A DNA stretch of 64,000 nt from Hydractinia symbiolongicarpus (GCF_029227915.1 NC_079887.1:10540001-10604000); one strand, 5' to 3'; counted from the first letter of the stretch, positions 1-13,350 are shown. Notes: generated by a model not told the origin, from the letters alone. Program-made: numbers and translations.

Positions 1-14
1 TCTAATGTTTGTAG

Positions 15-3000
15 CTATTTTCAATGTGAGGCGAAACATGGCTTATTTGCTCAAATAACAAAAGTAAAGAAACTATCATCAAGTAGCTCGTCTGTTAGTC
101 CCCGTGGGCCATTGGTAACTCCACAGACATCAACACCTGTTACTCCGACAGAAGACGTAGTGGTAGCCTCCACTGATGTGACTCCAACTGATAGTGATGC
201 ATCAGTTAATACGGTCGAGGTACGTTAAAAATGGTGAATTATGCCTAAAATTAGCTGTAACTAAATAAACAAGAAATTGTTTAATATTGTGGGCTTTTCT
301 TTATGCGGATGTATTTTTGGATGGTCATATCCCTGAATTTTTTAACAACTTGCCCTGCAGCTATATTTTAGAAGTAAGCTATATTTTAAGTAAACTATGC
401 TATTTGAATACTTCCATCAAAACATCCTGAATACTGATCCATTTAGTAGTACCTTCTTGATTAACATCGAATGAATTTAAGCAATATATATTAATTACTT
501 AATTTAAGTAATATTTTTTGCACATTCCAGCTTGAAGCATACCTTTTCATTCTTGTATATAGATCGCTGTTCTACATGATACTATACCTGTGACACCAGT
601 TACAAATGAACAATCATTGGAACAATCAAAAAAAATTGCAGCACTACAGGTAACATAGTTATTGAAAATACAATAATTTACATCGCAATCAGCAAAACTT
701 CTTTCTGTATTAAGCAGAAATCAGTGTGTTAGCCAGGAATTCTTAAGTGTGGTACCTACTGTCCACACCAGTTTTAAATAATAAAGATAACAAATTTTGG
801 AAAAGTGTTTTTTTTTAGACAGGCCTTTAATGACATCATCAAAATTTGTCTCTGTGATTGTTCGCTTTTCCAATCAAGAGTATTTTCCAACCTTTTTTGT
901 TTAATTTATTTCAGGTCAGCAAAAAGAATTCAAGCTTGAAATGCTAATATTTTGTTTTGCAATTGTACATTCCTATGCAGGAACAAAGTTAAATTTTTAG
1001 AAATAAAGAGAGCAAAACATCCCAAAATTTGCTGACGTGTTTTGTTAACATGTCGCTTCTGCAAATTGATGAGTACCAAAGTGAACTTATTTGCTCAAAG
1101 GTCTTTTAACTAGCTTCTAGTAACGGAGCAGGGGGTGGGGGCTCCTGTACGCACATTTAGAATAACTTTTTTTGGTTATTGTAATAGCTCTCTAGGGCTT
1201 AAGACAACATAAAAATAGTTATTAACAAAGTACTCTAATATCTGCTTGGTTTTTTTTTCTTACTTAGTAAAAGACTTTTATTTTTTTCAAATTAAAGTAT
1301 ACAATAATAAAAACGTAACAGAAAATCTGTTTGGTGGGGTGGGGGGTAAAGGTAAAGGTCAAGGCCTTTAGTCAGAAAATGAGAAAAATCTTTGAGTATG
1401 AAAATTAAAAAAAAACCCTTGGATGAAAAAGAGGATAATTTGGAAAATGTTGAGAGAAAGCAGTATACGAAATATGAAAACAGGAATTTTAGATGCAAAG
1501 CTCTGTATAAACTCCAGAATGTCAATTTAAAAATATTAATTTCTTTAAACTAAACTGGTATACATTTTCAGCTTCAACTGCATAAACAAGATGAAGAGCT
1601 GCAAGTTATGCGAGAAGCAAATTTAATTGAAAAAGAAAAAGTCAGAAAAGCCAGTGTCAGTGACAAAGTAAGAAAAATATATTTGTTTAAATTTTAAAAT
1701 TTTATCTTTCTTATGACTATATATAACTTGTTTTATTTATTTTTAGATTGAGAATCATGAGAAAGTAAGTAGTTTTAGTGGTTTAATATACTTTGTGGTG
1801 TACAACCAGTTTGTGAACTATTTAATACCTCTCAAAGAATTTTGGAAAGTGCATAGCATCCTAACCAGAAGCAATAAAAGAATTTTAAAAGACAATTCTA
1901 TAATCGATCCCCTTTTTTCTTTTTTGCAAAAATCACTAATATGTAATATGCAGTTTAATTTAAAAAAAAAATAGGAAATATCTTTTAAACACTACCCCAA
2001 TGTATTTTTATCTAAAGCTTATGGTCTGCTAATGTACATACAAACTTTCGGAAGGTTATTAACTAGAATATCGCATTTTTTTATGGCTGGGAGCCTATAT
2101 GTAATTTATATAAGAACTTAAACTAACAAATCTAATTTAATAAATATCAATGACCAGAATTTAATCTATGAATTTTTTGAGTTTGTGGAAGAGAAGTATT
2201 TCACACTTGGAAATCTTTTTACTGAGAACGGATGTGTTACCACTAAAAAGTGGATTGAGCCGTAGGTCCGTCATACGTATGTATTTTCGAATTTTCTTAC
2301 ACAGTGTCTTCATTACGATTTTTCATAGTTTCTTCGAGAGAACCAAGAAAATACACTACGATTGCAAGAAAAAGTTAGCAGTCTTGAACGTGAAAATAAA
2401 AATCTGCAAAATGAACTCAACGACAACAAACAGTATGAAGTATTATTTATTCTTTAAAATACTTACTTTATACAATATTTATTTCTCACTAGCAGTAATT
2501 AGACGCTACTAAATATCCTGTTTTATTTATCAATTTTGTAGAAAAATTGAAGATCTTCAATTTCAACTCGAGGAACAGTTACTTCTTGCCTCGGAAGAGG
2601 TAAAATACACATCACGCTTTTTAAATAACTTTGTTATAAATGCATTGGTATTTTTATCTTTTTTTACTCTCAGTTTGCATGCAGGATAATATTTCGGTTT
2701 TTTATTGACATGCAGGGACCATCTAACGAAGAGTTGGAAAAAGTTCTTGGATTAGAAGAAAAAATAAAGGAAAAAGAAAAAGAAATTGGTGCTTTGCAGT
2801 CAAAATTAGAGAAATCAAAAGCTCAAAATGATGAAGAGCTTGCTAGAATGTCTGAAAAAGATCAACAACTTGAAGGAAAGGAGCAAGAGATATTCAAAAT
2901 TACTGAACTTTTAACTGTTACCAAGGTAATCGCTGAAATATTGTGTCTGCTTTGCAATGTACTAATGTCCTTTTAAAAACAAAACTGTATTTGCGAGTAT

Positions 3001-6000
3001 AAAAAAATATTAACACTAACAAGACGCGAAATTACCGCCTGTATGGGAATCAATTTTTGTATCTAAGAAACTAAGTGCCCAATGGGCTTAAAATTTTTGG
3101 GGAAATTTGCTTAAAAGTCAGGAAATCTAATAAAAGTGTTATTATTTTCTAATTTCCAAGGACTTTTTATTTTATATAAAGAAAATTCGGATAAATTCTT
3201 TGTCATCCATCACAGAGTCTCTAAATTTTCAGGTCTGTTGTTTTGACTAGGCGATAGGTTATGTAAAGTTTTTAGAAATGAGGAGTATATTTTTTCTGTA
3301 TTATTTTTTTTTTTAGGAAAACGAAGCATTGTTAAGTGTCGAAGTTACCAATTTAAAACAACAAATTCAAGATTTAAGAGATTTACAAAGTTCTGTGTCA
3401 GACGCTGAAAAGAAGAGTGATGATGTAAAAGGATATTATGAAAATAAATTGGTTGAGCGAGACCAAAAAGTTTTGTCTCTGCAGGATGAATTGAAGAATA
3501 TGGAAACAAAAATCTCAAACATGCAAAAAGATATAAATGAGAGAAATACGAAAGTTTCCGAAGTAGAATTTCAATTGGTTAAAAATGTATGTTTATTATG
3601 CAGCCATGTTTTAAGAGTTTTTACTTCATCAACGTAAGAATGTTCCAATTCAAAATAGCTCTCGAGCAGAAGATAAATGCAACATATTTTTTAAAAATGA
3701 TGTTCACTCGTTCGTTCATATAATAAATTCCTTTATTTATCCCTTTATTTATGTCTTTATTAATTCATTTATCATTCATTCATTCGTTGTTTGTTTGTTT
3801 ATTTGTTTATTTTTATTTTTATTCATTCATCTATTAATTACATTTTTTAGAGGGAAGAACTGCAGCAAACGTTGGAATTGCAAGCATCTTTAAACAAACA
3901 GCTAGTAGGTGAGAGTAACACATGGTATTTTGTTTATATATTTATTATATATTTATATATTTATTATATATTTATATATTTATTATATATTTATATATTT
4001 ATTATATATTTGGTATCTTTTAATACCTCAACAGAAATGTGCTACAATGTTCTTTAGAATTAAATACTGAACTAAGTGAAAAGCGGAGTGAAATACAATC
4101 CATTTCAGCAGCTACTGAAGTAACCAAACATGAGAATTTAGGTAAATATTTATATTGAGACTATCAAGTCTATTTTAATAAGCAATCTGAAATAAATTGG
4201 TAAAGTGAAGATCGGCTACCGGAATTTGCAAATTTTTGTACTAGCGAACTTTAATTTTGAAGGAGTAAGGAAACATTATAAATCACCCTTTCACAAAAAT
4301 TACCCCAAAATTGCCTTAAAATAATATATCACAAAATTAAATACCTTTTAAATATAAAAAAAAATTGATTTACGATTTTTTGTACTACAAAATTAAACGT
4401 ATTAAAAATTTAACACATGCATTGCATTATTATTGCATTTTAGAATTAAAAGCAAAACTGGAAGCAGCAGAGTCGAGAAATGAAAATCTCACTCAAGATA
4501 AGAAAAAAATGGTAAAACCTTTTTTGTTTCTTTATATAAAAATTGAATTTATATGCTGTAGATTTCAATTCTGGTAAGATTTGATATTAAAAATTTACAA
4601 GAATGAAAATTTTTCTTCATATATCTTAAGGCAGGTCAAGTATATACAGAATTTTTAAAAAGCAACTAGCTTCAATTTCATCAAATTATCTCACTATAAC
4701 TGTAGAAATGCAAACTGTGAACTCATCGTGCAATGTGTAATGTTTTCATAGGAGGAAGATATTTTAAAAGTTTCTAAGAATTCAGGAGATAATGCACAAC
4801 AATTGGTGTACTTAAATGAAACTATCCAATCAAAGAACAGGTATGTGGTGCTATCCATTTGTGATTTGTTTGTATCTGTGTGTGTTTGTTTGTTTGTTTG
4901 CTTTTTTGTATTCACGAGCTCTCAGTTTTTGATTCGTATCATTCTGTATTTCAGTGAACTTACAACACTTCAAGATAAGTTGTCCACACTTACAGCAGAA
5001 AATCACAAACTGGTACAAGAATTGACAGACTTTAAAGTTAGTTGTTACTTACTCTGACTTAACTTTCAAAATATATGGTTTTAATAAAGATAATGAAAAC
5101 ATTTTATTTGAAGTAAAATTGGGACTAAAATAAATATCGTATGTAGGACATATTGTTAAAAGGACCATAGTTCTCGACTTTTCCCAAACCCTTTTCCCCA
5201 AACCCTTTTCCCCAAACCCTTTTCCCCAAACCTTTTTCATTATTTGCGAAATCCTAAGTTTCGCAAATAACGAAAGGTCAAATTCGCTGATTACTATTGT
5301 TGGCGAAGAAATATTTACTGTTGCTTGATTTACTTAGGGAAACTACTATCTTTTTGTTTTTGTAGGAGACGGCGAGTAAAGAACGTACAGCATTTGAAAA
5401 AGAAAAGAATGAGGAAAATAAAAAATTAAGAGATTCCATCGTTGTTTTGGTATGTTTTTATGCTACGTTGGCTTGTGTCATGAAATAAAGACCTGTGTAA
5501 CGATGTCATGGAGCGAATGTTTATTTGCTTGGTGTATTGTTGATATTGTGTTTCCGTTGTATTCTTGAATGCAATGTCTTTTCTTTATTACAGGAAGAAC
5601 ATTATAAACAAATAAAAATCAAGAACAATGAAATTGAAGAAACTGCTCAAAAAGAAAAACTAGTAAGTCAGTAATGTTTGTTTTCTCTATGGTGGTCATC
5701 AAAATGCTTTTGCTAAACGTCCTTCTTTTAAACAACGCCCGTTCGCATAAACGCCCTTCTTTAAAAGACAAAGTTTGTAATAAAACATTCCTCTTTTTAT
5801 TACCACTTCTAAAACACGCCACTTCTAACATACGCCACTTCTAAAATACACCACTTCTAACATACACCACTTCTAACATACACCACTTCTAACATACGCC
5901 ACTTCTAAAACACGCCACTTCTAAAACACGCCACTTCTAACATACACCACTTCTAACATACACCACTTCTAACATACACCACTTCTAACATACACCACTT

Positions 6001-9000
6001 CTAACATACACCACTTCTAACATACGCCACTTCTAAAACACGCCACTTCTTACATACGCCACTTCTAACATACGCCACTTCTAACATACACCACTTCTAA
6101 CATACGCCACTTCTAAAATACGCCACTTCTAACATACACCACTTCTAACATACGCCACTTCTAACATACACCACTTCTAACATACACCACTTCTAAAACA
6201 CGCCACTTCTAACATACACCACTTCTAACATACGCCACTTCTAAAATACGCCACTTCTAACACACACCACTTCTAACATACACCACTTCTAACATACGCC
6301 TTTTCTAACACACGCCACTTCTAACACACGCCACTTCTGAAACACGCTACTTCTGAAACACGCTACTTCCAACACACGCCGGACTATAGCCTTTTTGCTG
6401 AGCATTGGTTGACTATAGCAAAAAAAGTGCAACAAAATACATAGCAATGTTCGTACATAACAATTTTTGGTATGTAGTTGGATGTGAATCTCAAAACTTT
6501 AAAATATTATGTTTATTATAACTCAAAAAAAATCATGGTCTTGAGATTGAACAACTGAGAATCAACAACTAGTGTTTATTTATTTTTTTTTCTTTAAGGA
6601 ACTTCAAAAATCCTCCAATGAAATTGACAACCTGCACCAGTCTGTTATATCAAAAACTGAAAAGTTAGAATTAGTCGAGAAAAAATTAAATGAACTGAAA
6701 ATAAAATATGATGATATAATCAAAACGAAAGATTCTCAGCAGGTAAGAGAAGTAATATTCGTCTGTTTTATAATAACTAGGTAGATGACAAAATTTCTCA
6801 ACCTAAACATTTGAACCCCCATCCTTTATGCTCTCTTTGTTTTTCATTAGATTTTTAGTTGTTGTATATGCGGAGAATTTTGTTATTCCGCCAATTTTTG
6901 CCGTTCTTAAGCTAATTTGAAAATAGGTTGAAATTTCAGCATTATTAACGCCTATTTTTTTATAGAATGGTTATGAAGATAAAATAAAAGAGCTGTCTAT
7001 AAAAGCAGAAGGATTGGAAACATTAAAAACAGAACTTTTAAAATATAAAAATGATAGTCATACAATGAAAGAAAATAATGAAAAACTAACTGATGAGCTG
7101 ACGAACTTAAGAATTGAACGAACAAATTTAGAAAAACGTGTGAACTGCGCGAAATTAGAAAAAGAAGAGCTGCAAAACGAAAAGGATACTGTAACGAAGT
7201 CATGTGATGAACTACTCAATAAAATAAATAACATAACAAAAGAAAAATTAGAATTAGAACAACAGATAAAAATTGTGGAAGAAAGTAAAAACGAAATTTT
7301 GAAGAGATGTTCCAATCTGGAGGAAGAGGTATTTTTTGTAAAAGGGAATACACGCTGAAGTATTAAATCTATTTTATCTACTTCATATATTTTATACTTT
7401 TAGCTGAAATCTTCAATATCAAAAATAGAAGAAGCGGAAAAAGAAGCAATCAAGGTTTCAGAATTGTAAGTTGCCATTTTGTTTGTTTGTTCGTTTGTTC
7501 GTTTGTTTGTTTGTTTGTTTGTTTGTTTTGTTTTGTTTATTTTAACTTCAGAAACTCTCGCGAAGTTTTATCACCTCGCAAACACACTCTCCTGAATGCA
7601 TTTTTTTTATAAAATTTTGCGACTATTTCCAAATGTCACCTTACAAATATTAAGAATTAGATGTCAAAATGTATTCTTTTGTTATCAAAGTATAAAAATG
7701 AAACTGAAATAGACAATTATAGGCGGGAAATTAGTGTTACAAACATTAACCTTCGTGAATAAAAAAAAAATGTGTTTTGGTGTTCATCGACTTTCACAAG
7801 TCGATGGTTTTAAAAATTTCGAGAAATCGACTGTCGCAAATCGATGTTTTTTGGAATTTCGAAAAATAAACTTTCGTGAATTTAGCTACAATTAGCGAAT
7901 TTTTTAACATTTTATGCCCGCGAAGGTTTCTGGACATAAAAAGTTAATTATCCCAAAAAATTCTTGTCTCGCAAAAAGTTCTAATTGATCTATTTCAATT
8001 CAGAAGGTTTAACTAACTCAGCGAAATATTTGCGTAACATTCTCAAGAAATAATTTCTGCGTCCATGTAAATTCAAATTTTTATTTGAATTTTCACGTGA
8101 ACTTTACAGTTAACTCCCGTTTAGCTCCCGGTAACTCGAACGCCGGATAACTCGAATTTTATTATCTGGAACCATTTTATTGGGTCCCTTGAACTTTCGT
8201 TAATACTACGGTTAACTCGAACCTCAAATAACTCGAACATTCGTTAACTCAACCCATTTTTCGGGACGAAAAATGGGTTGAGTTAAGGGACTCAATAAAA
8301 TGGTTCGAGATAATAAAATTCGAGTTATCCTGTGTTTGAGTTACCGGGAACTTACTTCTTGAAAAAATCGCTTCAAATAGACATAATCTTATTTTAGACT
8401 ATAACTGAACGGGAGCTTTGTTTGACTCGAACATTCATAAAGTTGAACTACTTTCCCCTGTCCGTTAAAAGTTCGAGTTACTGGGAGTCAACTGTATTTC
8501 CACATACTTATTATAAAAAAGCCACGAAACCGCGAAATTGCATTACTCCGTCAAAGTTTCTATGTTTAAATTTAAAATTTCAATTCACCTTTCAATTTTT
8601 GTACCGCTCCATGTATTAAACTGTATTTAAACCTTGTTAACAGATCGTCAGTAAAAACGGAGCTGGAGGAGAGCAAGGAAAAATATGTGAGTTTGGAATC
8701 GCAAAATGTTCTTCTTGAAAAAGATATATTAAAGTTGAAAGATGAGAAAGAAAGGTTAGGTGTGGAACTAACGGAGGTACGTTTTTTTATTTTGAAATTG
8801 TATGTCTTTATGATAACTTTCTTGTGCGTAGAAGGTTGGGATAATTTTCATGACATATGAGGGAATAATAATATTTTATTTTCATTTAATTTTATTTAAA
8901 GTTCTTGCTTTACGTACTGCAGTAATTTCGTTTTAGAGAACAGCTAAAGAATCAGAAGCAAACAAAGAATTGTCGTTACTACGCGACCAGTTAAAACAAG

Positions 9001-12000
9001 CGATCGAACGTGAACAAAACGTTCGAACAACGTTAGAAGCTGGTCATGCGGAACTTGAATATAAAATTAAATCATCATACGAAACCTTAAAAACGAAAGA
9101 AAGCGAAGCATCTCTGCTTACAACTAAGGTAAAAAAACTCAACAGCACCATCGGGATGCAGGTTCGAGTGCGTTCACTTTAATCTTAAAGGGCAGGTCCC
9201 AATTTCAATATAAATCTCGTCTAAACGGAAAGAGTTATAGAAATGAAATACTGTACATATTTGCGTATGTCACAACTAATATTGTGATGACGTCATGGCT
9301 ATGACAACCATATAAAAATGTTGGGTAAAATAGCTGTAATATATAGGTACTTAAAAAATTCTGGAACGGGTGCTTCTCTTCCCCACTGTTGCCTAGGCGT
9401 GGTGTCAGTCCATTTGTGGCCATCTGCTAAATAACTGCGAATTACTTTGCACCCTAATGACGTCATCTGTTTTTCGAATTTTAGATTGCAGAGTTAGAGA
9501 AAGAAAATTCGAATCTTCTCTTAGCGCAGCGTTTACCTTCCACAACAGATACCAACTCAAGTATGTTTACATGTGCCTACAGTTTTCGGTCAAATAATCT
9601 CGTGGGGAAAATATTTTTTATTTATGTATTCCGGAAATATGGGTTTTTCGTAAGCGTCGAAGCTTGATTGTGCGAAATTCTATTTTTTCAACCGCTAAGG
9701 AAACAACATCTTACCATAAAATCTACTTCTATTCTCTTTCAAATGACCGTTTTATATTAAGCATGACAAACTGTTTTCAAATTCCGCAAATTCTACCAAA
9801 TTTACTATTTTTGAAACTCTCTAAATTAGTTACACAAAAATTCGAAAAAATAGCTTTTATTTTTGAACCGCACAGCAAAATTTTGTGACAAAGTATCTGT
9901 CTAACTTGTTTTCTCATTGGAAATTGTTAGCTCAGCTTATTTTTTATTATTAATATAAAACTTTTTTTTCAGTTTCAGTGTCGGAGTATCAACAATTAAA
10001 AGACGAACTTGAAAAAGTGTCATTTACTAAAGATGAGAAAGAAGCTGAGGTACGGATGTGTTCTATTGTTTGTCTAATGTAACCCGTCTTTTAATTAGCG
10101 CGAATGGATTATTTTTTTTCTGGATTGTAGGAGTAATTAATTTATTCCCCCTGATTATTAAACGCAAGCTTCATTTTAAGAATTTTCATTTTTCCTGGTT
10201 GGTTTTCATTTTATTAACACCCCTCAACAAAGAATTTTTAGTCGAATTAGGAGATAAAGCTACATTCACATGTACGTATTTTTACGTAAGAGTGTACGTA
10301 AGAAAAGATGTTCATTAATTATCTTACATTAAAATATTTAACGTGTGACACCAGTCACGTAACGTAAGATTTGACATAAAATATTTTAACGAACGACGTA
10401 AGTAAGCCGAAGAAAGAAAAAATGTTTGATTTAGGATTCAAATTTGATTGCATAACTTAAATTGCATAACATACACAAGAAGTTAATTTAAAATCAATTG
10501 CAATACACCTTTCCCGAATTCATGAATTATGATAATTATTAGTCATCCAAAAATTTTTAATGGTTCTGTGCTCTTCAAATAAAATAGAATATCAAATTAT
10601 CATGACAAAACTGAAGTTTTTAGAGCAATATAATGTCCTGGCTGGATTTTATTTAGATTTGAAGAAAATAGTTTTTGAAAACGAGGCTATTCTTGGAAAG
10701 CTCGGCTATATAAAGGGTTAGACCGCAACTTTCAGTTCGCAATTGAGGCACTTAACGAATAGAAATATTTATAAAATTAGGTATTTTGTTCTACCTTTTG
10801 CTAAGAAACTTTCCTAATTGAGTTTGACATAATTAGGAAATTCGGGAAAAGTCTATTACCTGTAACATTCTAATTGATCAAACATCCTGACAGGGATGAA
10901 AGTTGAAAGAAATGCAACAGAGATTTGCCTTTCTTGCGTTTTTACGATGGCGTCTTTCTAATTAGTGCTGCACAAACGATGAAGACTGTGCATTAAACGT
11001 TTACCAAGCTAAAAAAAAATGAAATTCGTATTTTTTAATAAAGATATAAGAAAATAATTTAAACAATATTAAAATTACCCCCAATTCTCAAACCTCTAGT
11101 TATTTATTACTAACCTTGTAATAAAAATCCAGTTTTTGAACTTTTCTTGTTAACTTTCGCGAAACCTTTAAATACCTTTTTTTGTACTTCACATAACTTC
11201 CAGTGATTTTTAGCATGAGTAACAATTTCTTCTTGTTGAAATTTGCTGTGATGTTGTTGCTATGGTGTCGTTGCTATGGTGTCGTTGCTGTGGTGTTGAT
11301 ATAAGTTGTTGCTTTATCATTTTAGGTTGATTTTCTGAACTCCATCATTGTTGATTTACAGGTACATAATTTTAAATTATGAATGTTTGCACATATGCAT
11401 CAGATAAGTGTCATACCGGTTTGTATTTCATAGCGGATAGGCCATTGTACACACGAATTCTTAATAGATTCCGTTTCGCTGTTTCAGTATGTAATATAGA
11501 GAGAAATTAGCAGTCCTAACATAATAGTTTGATATGATAATCGTCTCTATAAAAAATATCTGTCCACTGTGCCTGCTCTATAAACTCTCTCTAAGTGTTT
11601 TTTTTTTGTAAAGAGTATTTACAGGCGTCGGTTGAAAGTATTAGTTTTGAAATAAATGTTATTTCGAATTAAATTTATTTTTCTTTTATGTAGAAAAAAA
11701 ATAAAGAACAAGATGATAAAATAAAAATTCTGACATACGGAGACGATCTGGAAGAAGCGTCAACTATAAACGATACCATGTATGTTATTATTAAAGGTTA
11801 TGTTTTCTTGAATATGATAAGTTAGTAGGCGACGTTTCGGAAGATACTTCTCCCCATCTCCCGACTATGCGTGTCACTTGACACGCTAAAACAATTACTA
11901 ACGCGAAAGAATTTTTTGTGAGGTTAAAAACTCGCAAAATCATTGCATTAATTTTCCCGAATCAGCATTTTTTTTAAAGATTCCGATGTTTGTTTTGGTA

Positions 12001-13350
12001 ACGAAATACAGTGGAATCTCTCTATCTCGACTAATTTATAAATCGAACTTCTCTCTATCTCGAACTAAAGTCTCGGTCCCTTTGTGGTCCGCCTAAGGTA
12101 TTTTCCTTTCTTTATCTTGAACTTTCTCTATCTCGAACAAACTTTTTGGTCTCTTGCGAATTCGAAATAGAGAGATTTCACTGTAGAATCGACATAAAAA
12201 AGCCACAAATCGTGAAGCGCACGAATATCTATTTTGCATTGTTTTTGCTAATTATGCTATTTTTTTCAGCTTTGGGTATCTGAATGATATTTTTGATATT
12301 TATTGTGCAACTATATCTTTTTCTGTGCTGTTAGAACATGTATTCCAGAGACATTCAGTGTTTTTCTTAGAATTAAAAGCTCCACCAGGCTACCTACTTT
12401 AAGGGAATCAATTTTCGCGAACTTCGCGAGTTTTTGTCAATTTGCAAAAATTCAAAAATTGCAAAAAATTCTCTCAAAATTTAAAAAATGATTTTCCACT
12501 ATTTTTTTTTTCTGGTTTACTTTACCACTTACAACAATAGAGAATGTGCATTCTAAAGTTGCAGTCTTTATATATTTATCTTATGGTTTCCATATAAAAG
12601 CCCTGGAAAACGGTATAAATTGAGTGAAAGAAAGTTATCAAAGTTGGTTTTTTCGTAAAATCCGCGAAATATTTGGACTTGCTAACTTCTCCAAAATCAG
12701 CTCTTGACAAAATTTAATTCCCCTAAGGAATTTCTCAAAATGGCATATTTTTTTGACAGGTTAACTCGTCAAAAAAAAATCATTTTTCTAGGAGTCCGGT
12801 AAAACCTGGTCTTCGTGTTCGAGTATTTTGCGATATATGTGACGTGTTCGACTTGCATGATACTGAGGACTGTCCCAAACAAAGCAACGACACAGGTGGC
12901 AGTCAACATCATGGTGTCCGAGGTGAAGAAAGAGTGTATTGCACTGCTTGCGAAAGTAAGACTTCATACAGTTTTTTCTTGCTTATTTTAATAGTGCCTA
13001 CTTGAGCTTTACAATCAATTTAATTGTACAGGCTTGTTTTTTTATCTGAACTAGCTCAATTTTTTGCGAAATGCGTCAAAGTGGTTAAAAAAAAAGCTTA
13101 CATGTAAATTATATTTGTTTTAGTAAGTGAGGCAACTCGCGCTCAAAACAGGATTTTTCGATAGTAATTCACAGGAGTGAATTTGTTTGCGACCCAGCGT
13201 AATTCCCACCTTAACTATTTGATTTACCCGGTGGTAAGAATAGTTACGCTGGGTCTTCTGTCTAGCATTTCAACTGAATTCTGTGCTTTCCATTTAGCTT
13301 TCGGACACACTGCAGAAGAATGCGACGACGAAGAGGTTTGTTTACTTTAA
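15..13350 (+). CDS. CLIP1: CLIP-170 family CAP-Gly linker protein, 3' 26 exons (5' end outside window)
   Basis: Microtubule plus-end tracking protein. Exons: 15-219, 563-649, 1572-1667, 1747-1764, 2329-2432, 2542-2599, 2716-2925, 3317-3586, 3851-3908, 4058-4141, 4444-4511, 4752-4840, 4955-5036, 5366-5449, 5594-5662, 6599-6742, 6966-7328, 7404-7465, 8644-8776, 8937-9161, 9485-9560, 9973-10049, 11326-11361, 11694-11779, 12792-12955, 13298-13350. All have GT-AG borders and the phases close to give 999 visible residues. Residues 1-20 are the end of a CAP-Gly domain ([12 protein letters not shown]), followed by a Ser/Thr/Pro linker to about 70, then Glu/Lys-rich heptad coiled coil to about 915. 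The family motif [11 protein letters not shown] is at 889-899. Zinc knuckles are CDIC...H...C (941-955) and [14 protein letters not shown] (978-991), joined by the family-typical HHGVRGEE. In dynein/dynactin-binding CLIPs the knuckles bind p150Glued and LIS1. The end of exon 20 could instead be 9128. A few residues follow the usual DDE end, so one more splice at 13336 is possible. Confidence 0.95.
3716..4012. repeat. Low-complexity tract flanking CLIP1 exon 9
   Basis: ATTC/TTTG-type simple sequence (about 3716-3835) lies before exon 9. After exon 9, a 20-bp A/T unit is repeated about four times (about 3930-4012). Both are intronic and no function is seen. Confidence 0.75.
5179..5240. repeat. 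14-bp tandem repeat, CCCAAACCCTTTTC unit
   Basis: About 4.4 near-perfect copies of a 14-bp unit lie in a CLIP1 intron. The CCCAAACCC core resembles a degenerate telomere-like motif but is interrupted by TTTTC, so it is read as a plain minisatellite. Confidence 0.85.
5801..6380. repeat. 16-bp minisatellite in CLIP1 intron (about 36 copies)
   Basis: The unit CACTTCTAACATACRC is repeated head to tail for about 580 bp between CLIP1 exons 15 and 16. Copies differ mainly at ACACC/ACGCC and TAACAT/TAAAAC, giving irregular variant runs. The final copies (TAACACACG, TGAAACACG) are more diverged, as expected at an array edge. There are no unique spacers, so it is not CRISPR-like. Confidence 0.93.
7474..7534. 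repeat. TTTG/TTCG microsatellite
   Basis: A run of about 14 tetranucleotides starts nine bases downstream of the CLIP1 exon 18 donor. A few TTCG variants are present. Confidence 0.9.
8107..8494. mobile_element. Tc1/mariner (pogo/Tigger-type) MITE with TA duplication
   Basis: The left end CAGTTAACTCCC and right end (inverted CAGTTGACTCCC) each continue into GGTAACTCGAAC-type sequence and are flanked by TA. The interior is itself a near-palindrome centred near 8262 (AACCCATTTTTCGGGACG against CGAAAAATGGGTT), so the whole 388 bp can fold back. It lies in the CLIP1 intron before exon 19. No ORF is present, so it is non-autonomous. CAGT ends plus TA fit pogo/Tigger-like mariners; the exact family is inferred. 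Confidence 0.8.
11255..11300. repeat. 15-bp short tandem repeat
   Basis: Three copies of a GTTGCTATGGTGTCG-like unit lie just upstream of the 36-bp CLIP1 exon 23. Confidence 0.75.
11821..11866 (-). ncRNA. Decayed hammerhead-like motif in a Penelope-type repeat remnant
   Basis: On the minus strand this reads a stem II-like GGGGAG/CTTCC hairpin followed by GAAAC and GTCGCC, and is bordered by GTTAGTAGGCG. The 5' core is CGGGAGA where an active hammerhead would have CTGATGA, so self-cleavage is not expected. The same border and GTTTCGG-to-CTTCTCCC block recurs at 33529-33606, which marks it as a repeat family. It sits 41 bp after CLIP1 exon 24. Confidence 0.4.
12009..12183. mobile_element. 175-bp MITE with CAGTGGAATCTCTCTATCTC ends, TA target site
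   Basis: Terminal inverted repeats of about 24 bp (left CAGTGGAATCTCTCTATCTC; right ends AGAGAGATTTCACTG) are flanked by TA on both sides (12007-12008, 12184-12185). Internal repeats of CTATCTCGAAC fill the element. This is a pogo/Tigger-type non-autonomous element in a CLIP1 intron. It shares the "CTCGAAC" theme with 8107-8494 but is a separate subfamily. Confidence 0.88.
13191..13255. repeat. 65-bp inverted repeat with perfect 12-bp arms
   Basis: GACCCAGCGTAA at 13191-13202 is perfectly complementary to 13244-13255, and imperfect pairing continues inward (CCCACC/GGTGG). It lies in the last CLIP1 intron, 43 bp before exon 26. Likely a very short MITE. Confidence 0.75.

Noticed and set aside
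5179-5240. Interstitial telomere
   Set aside because: CCCAAACCC is interrupted every 14 bp by TTTTC and does not match TTAGGG repeats.
5801-6380. Possible CRISPR array
   Set aside because: Units are contiguous 16-mers without unique spacers, in a eukaryotic intron. The same reasoning applies to 51346-52525.
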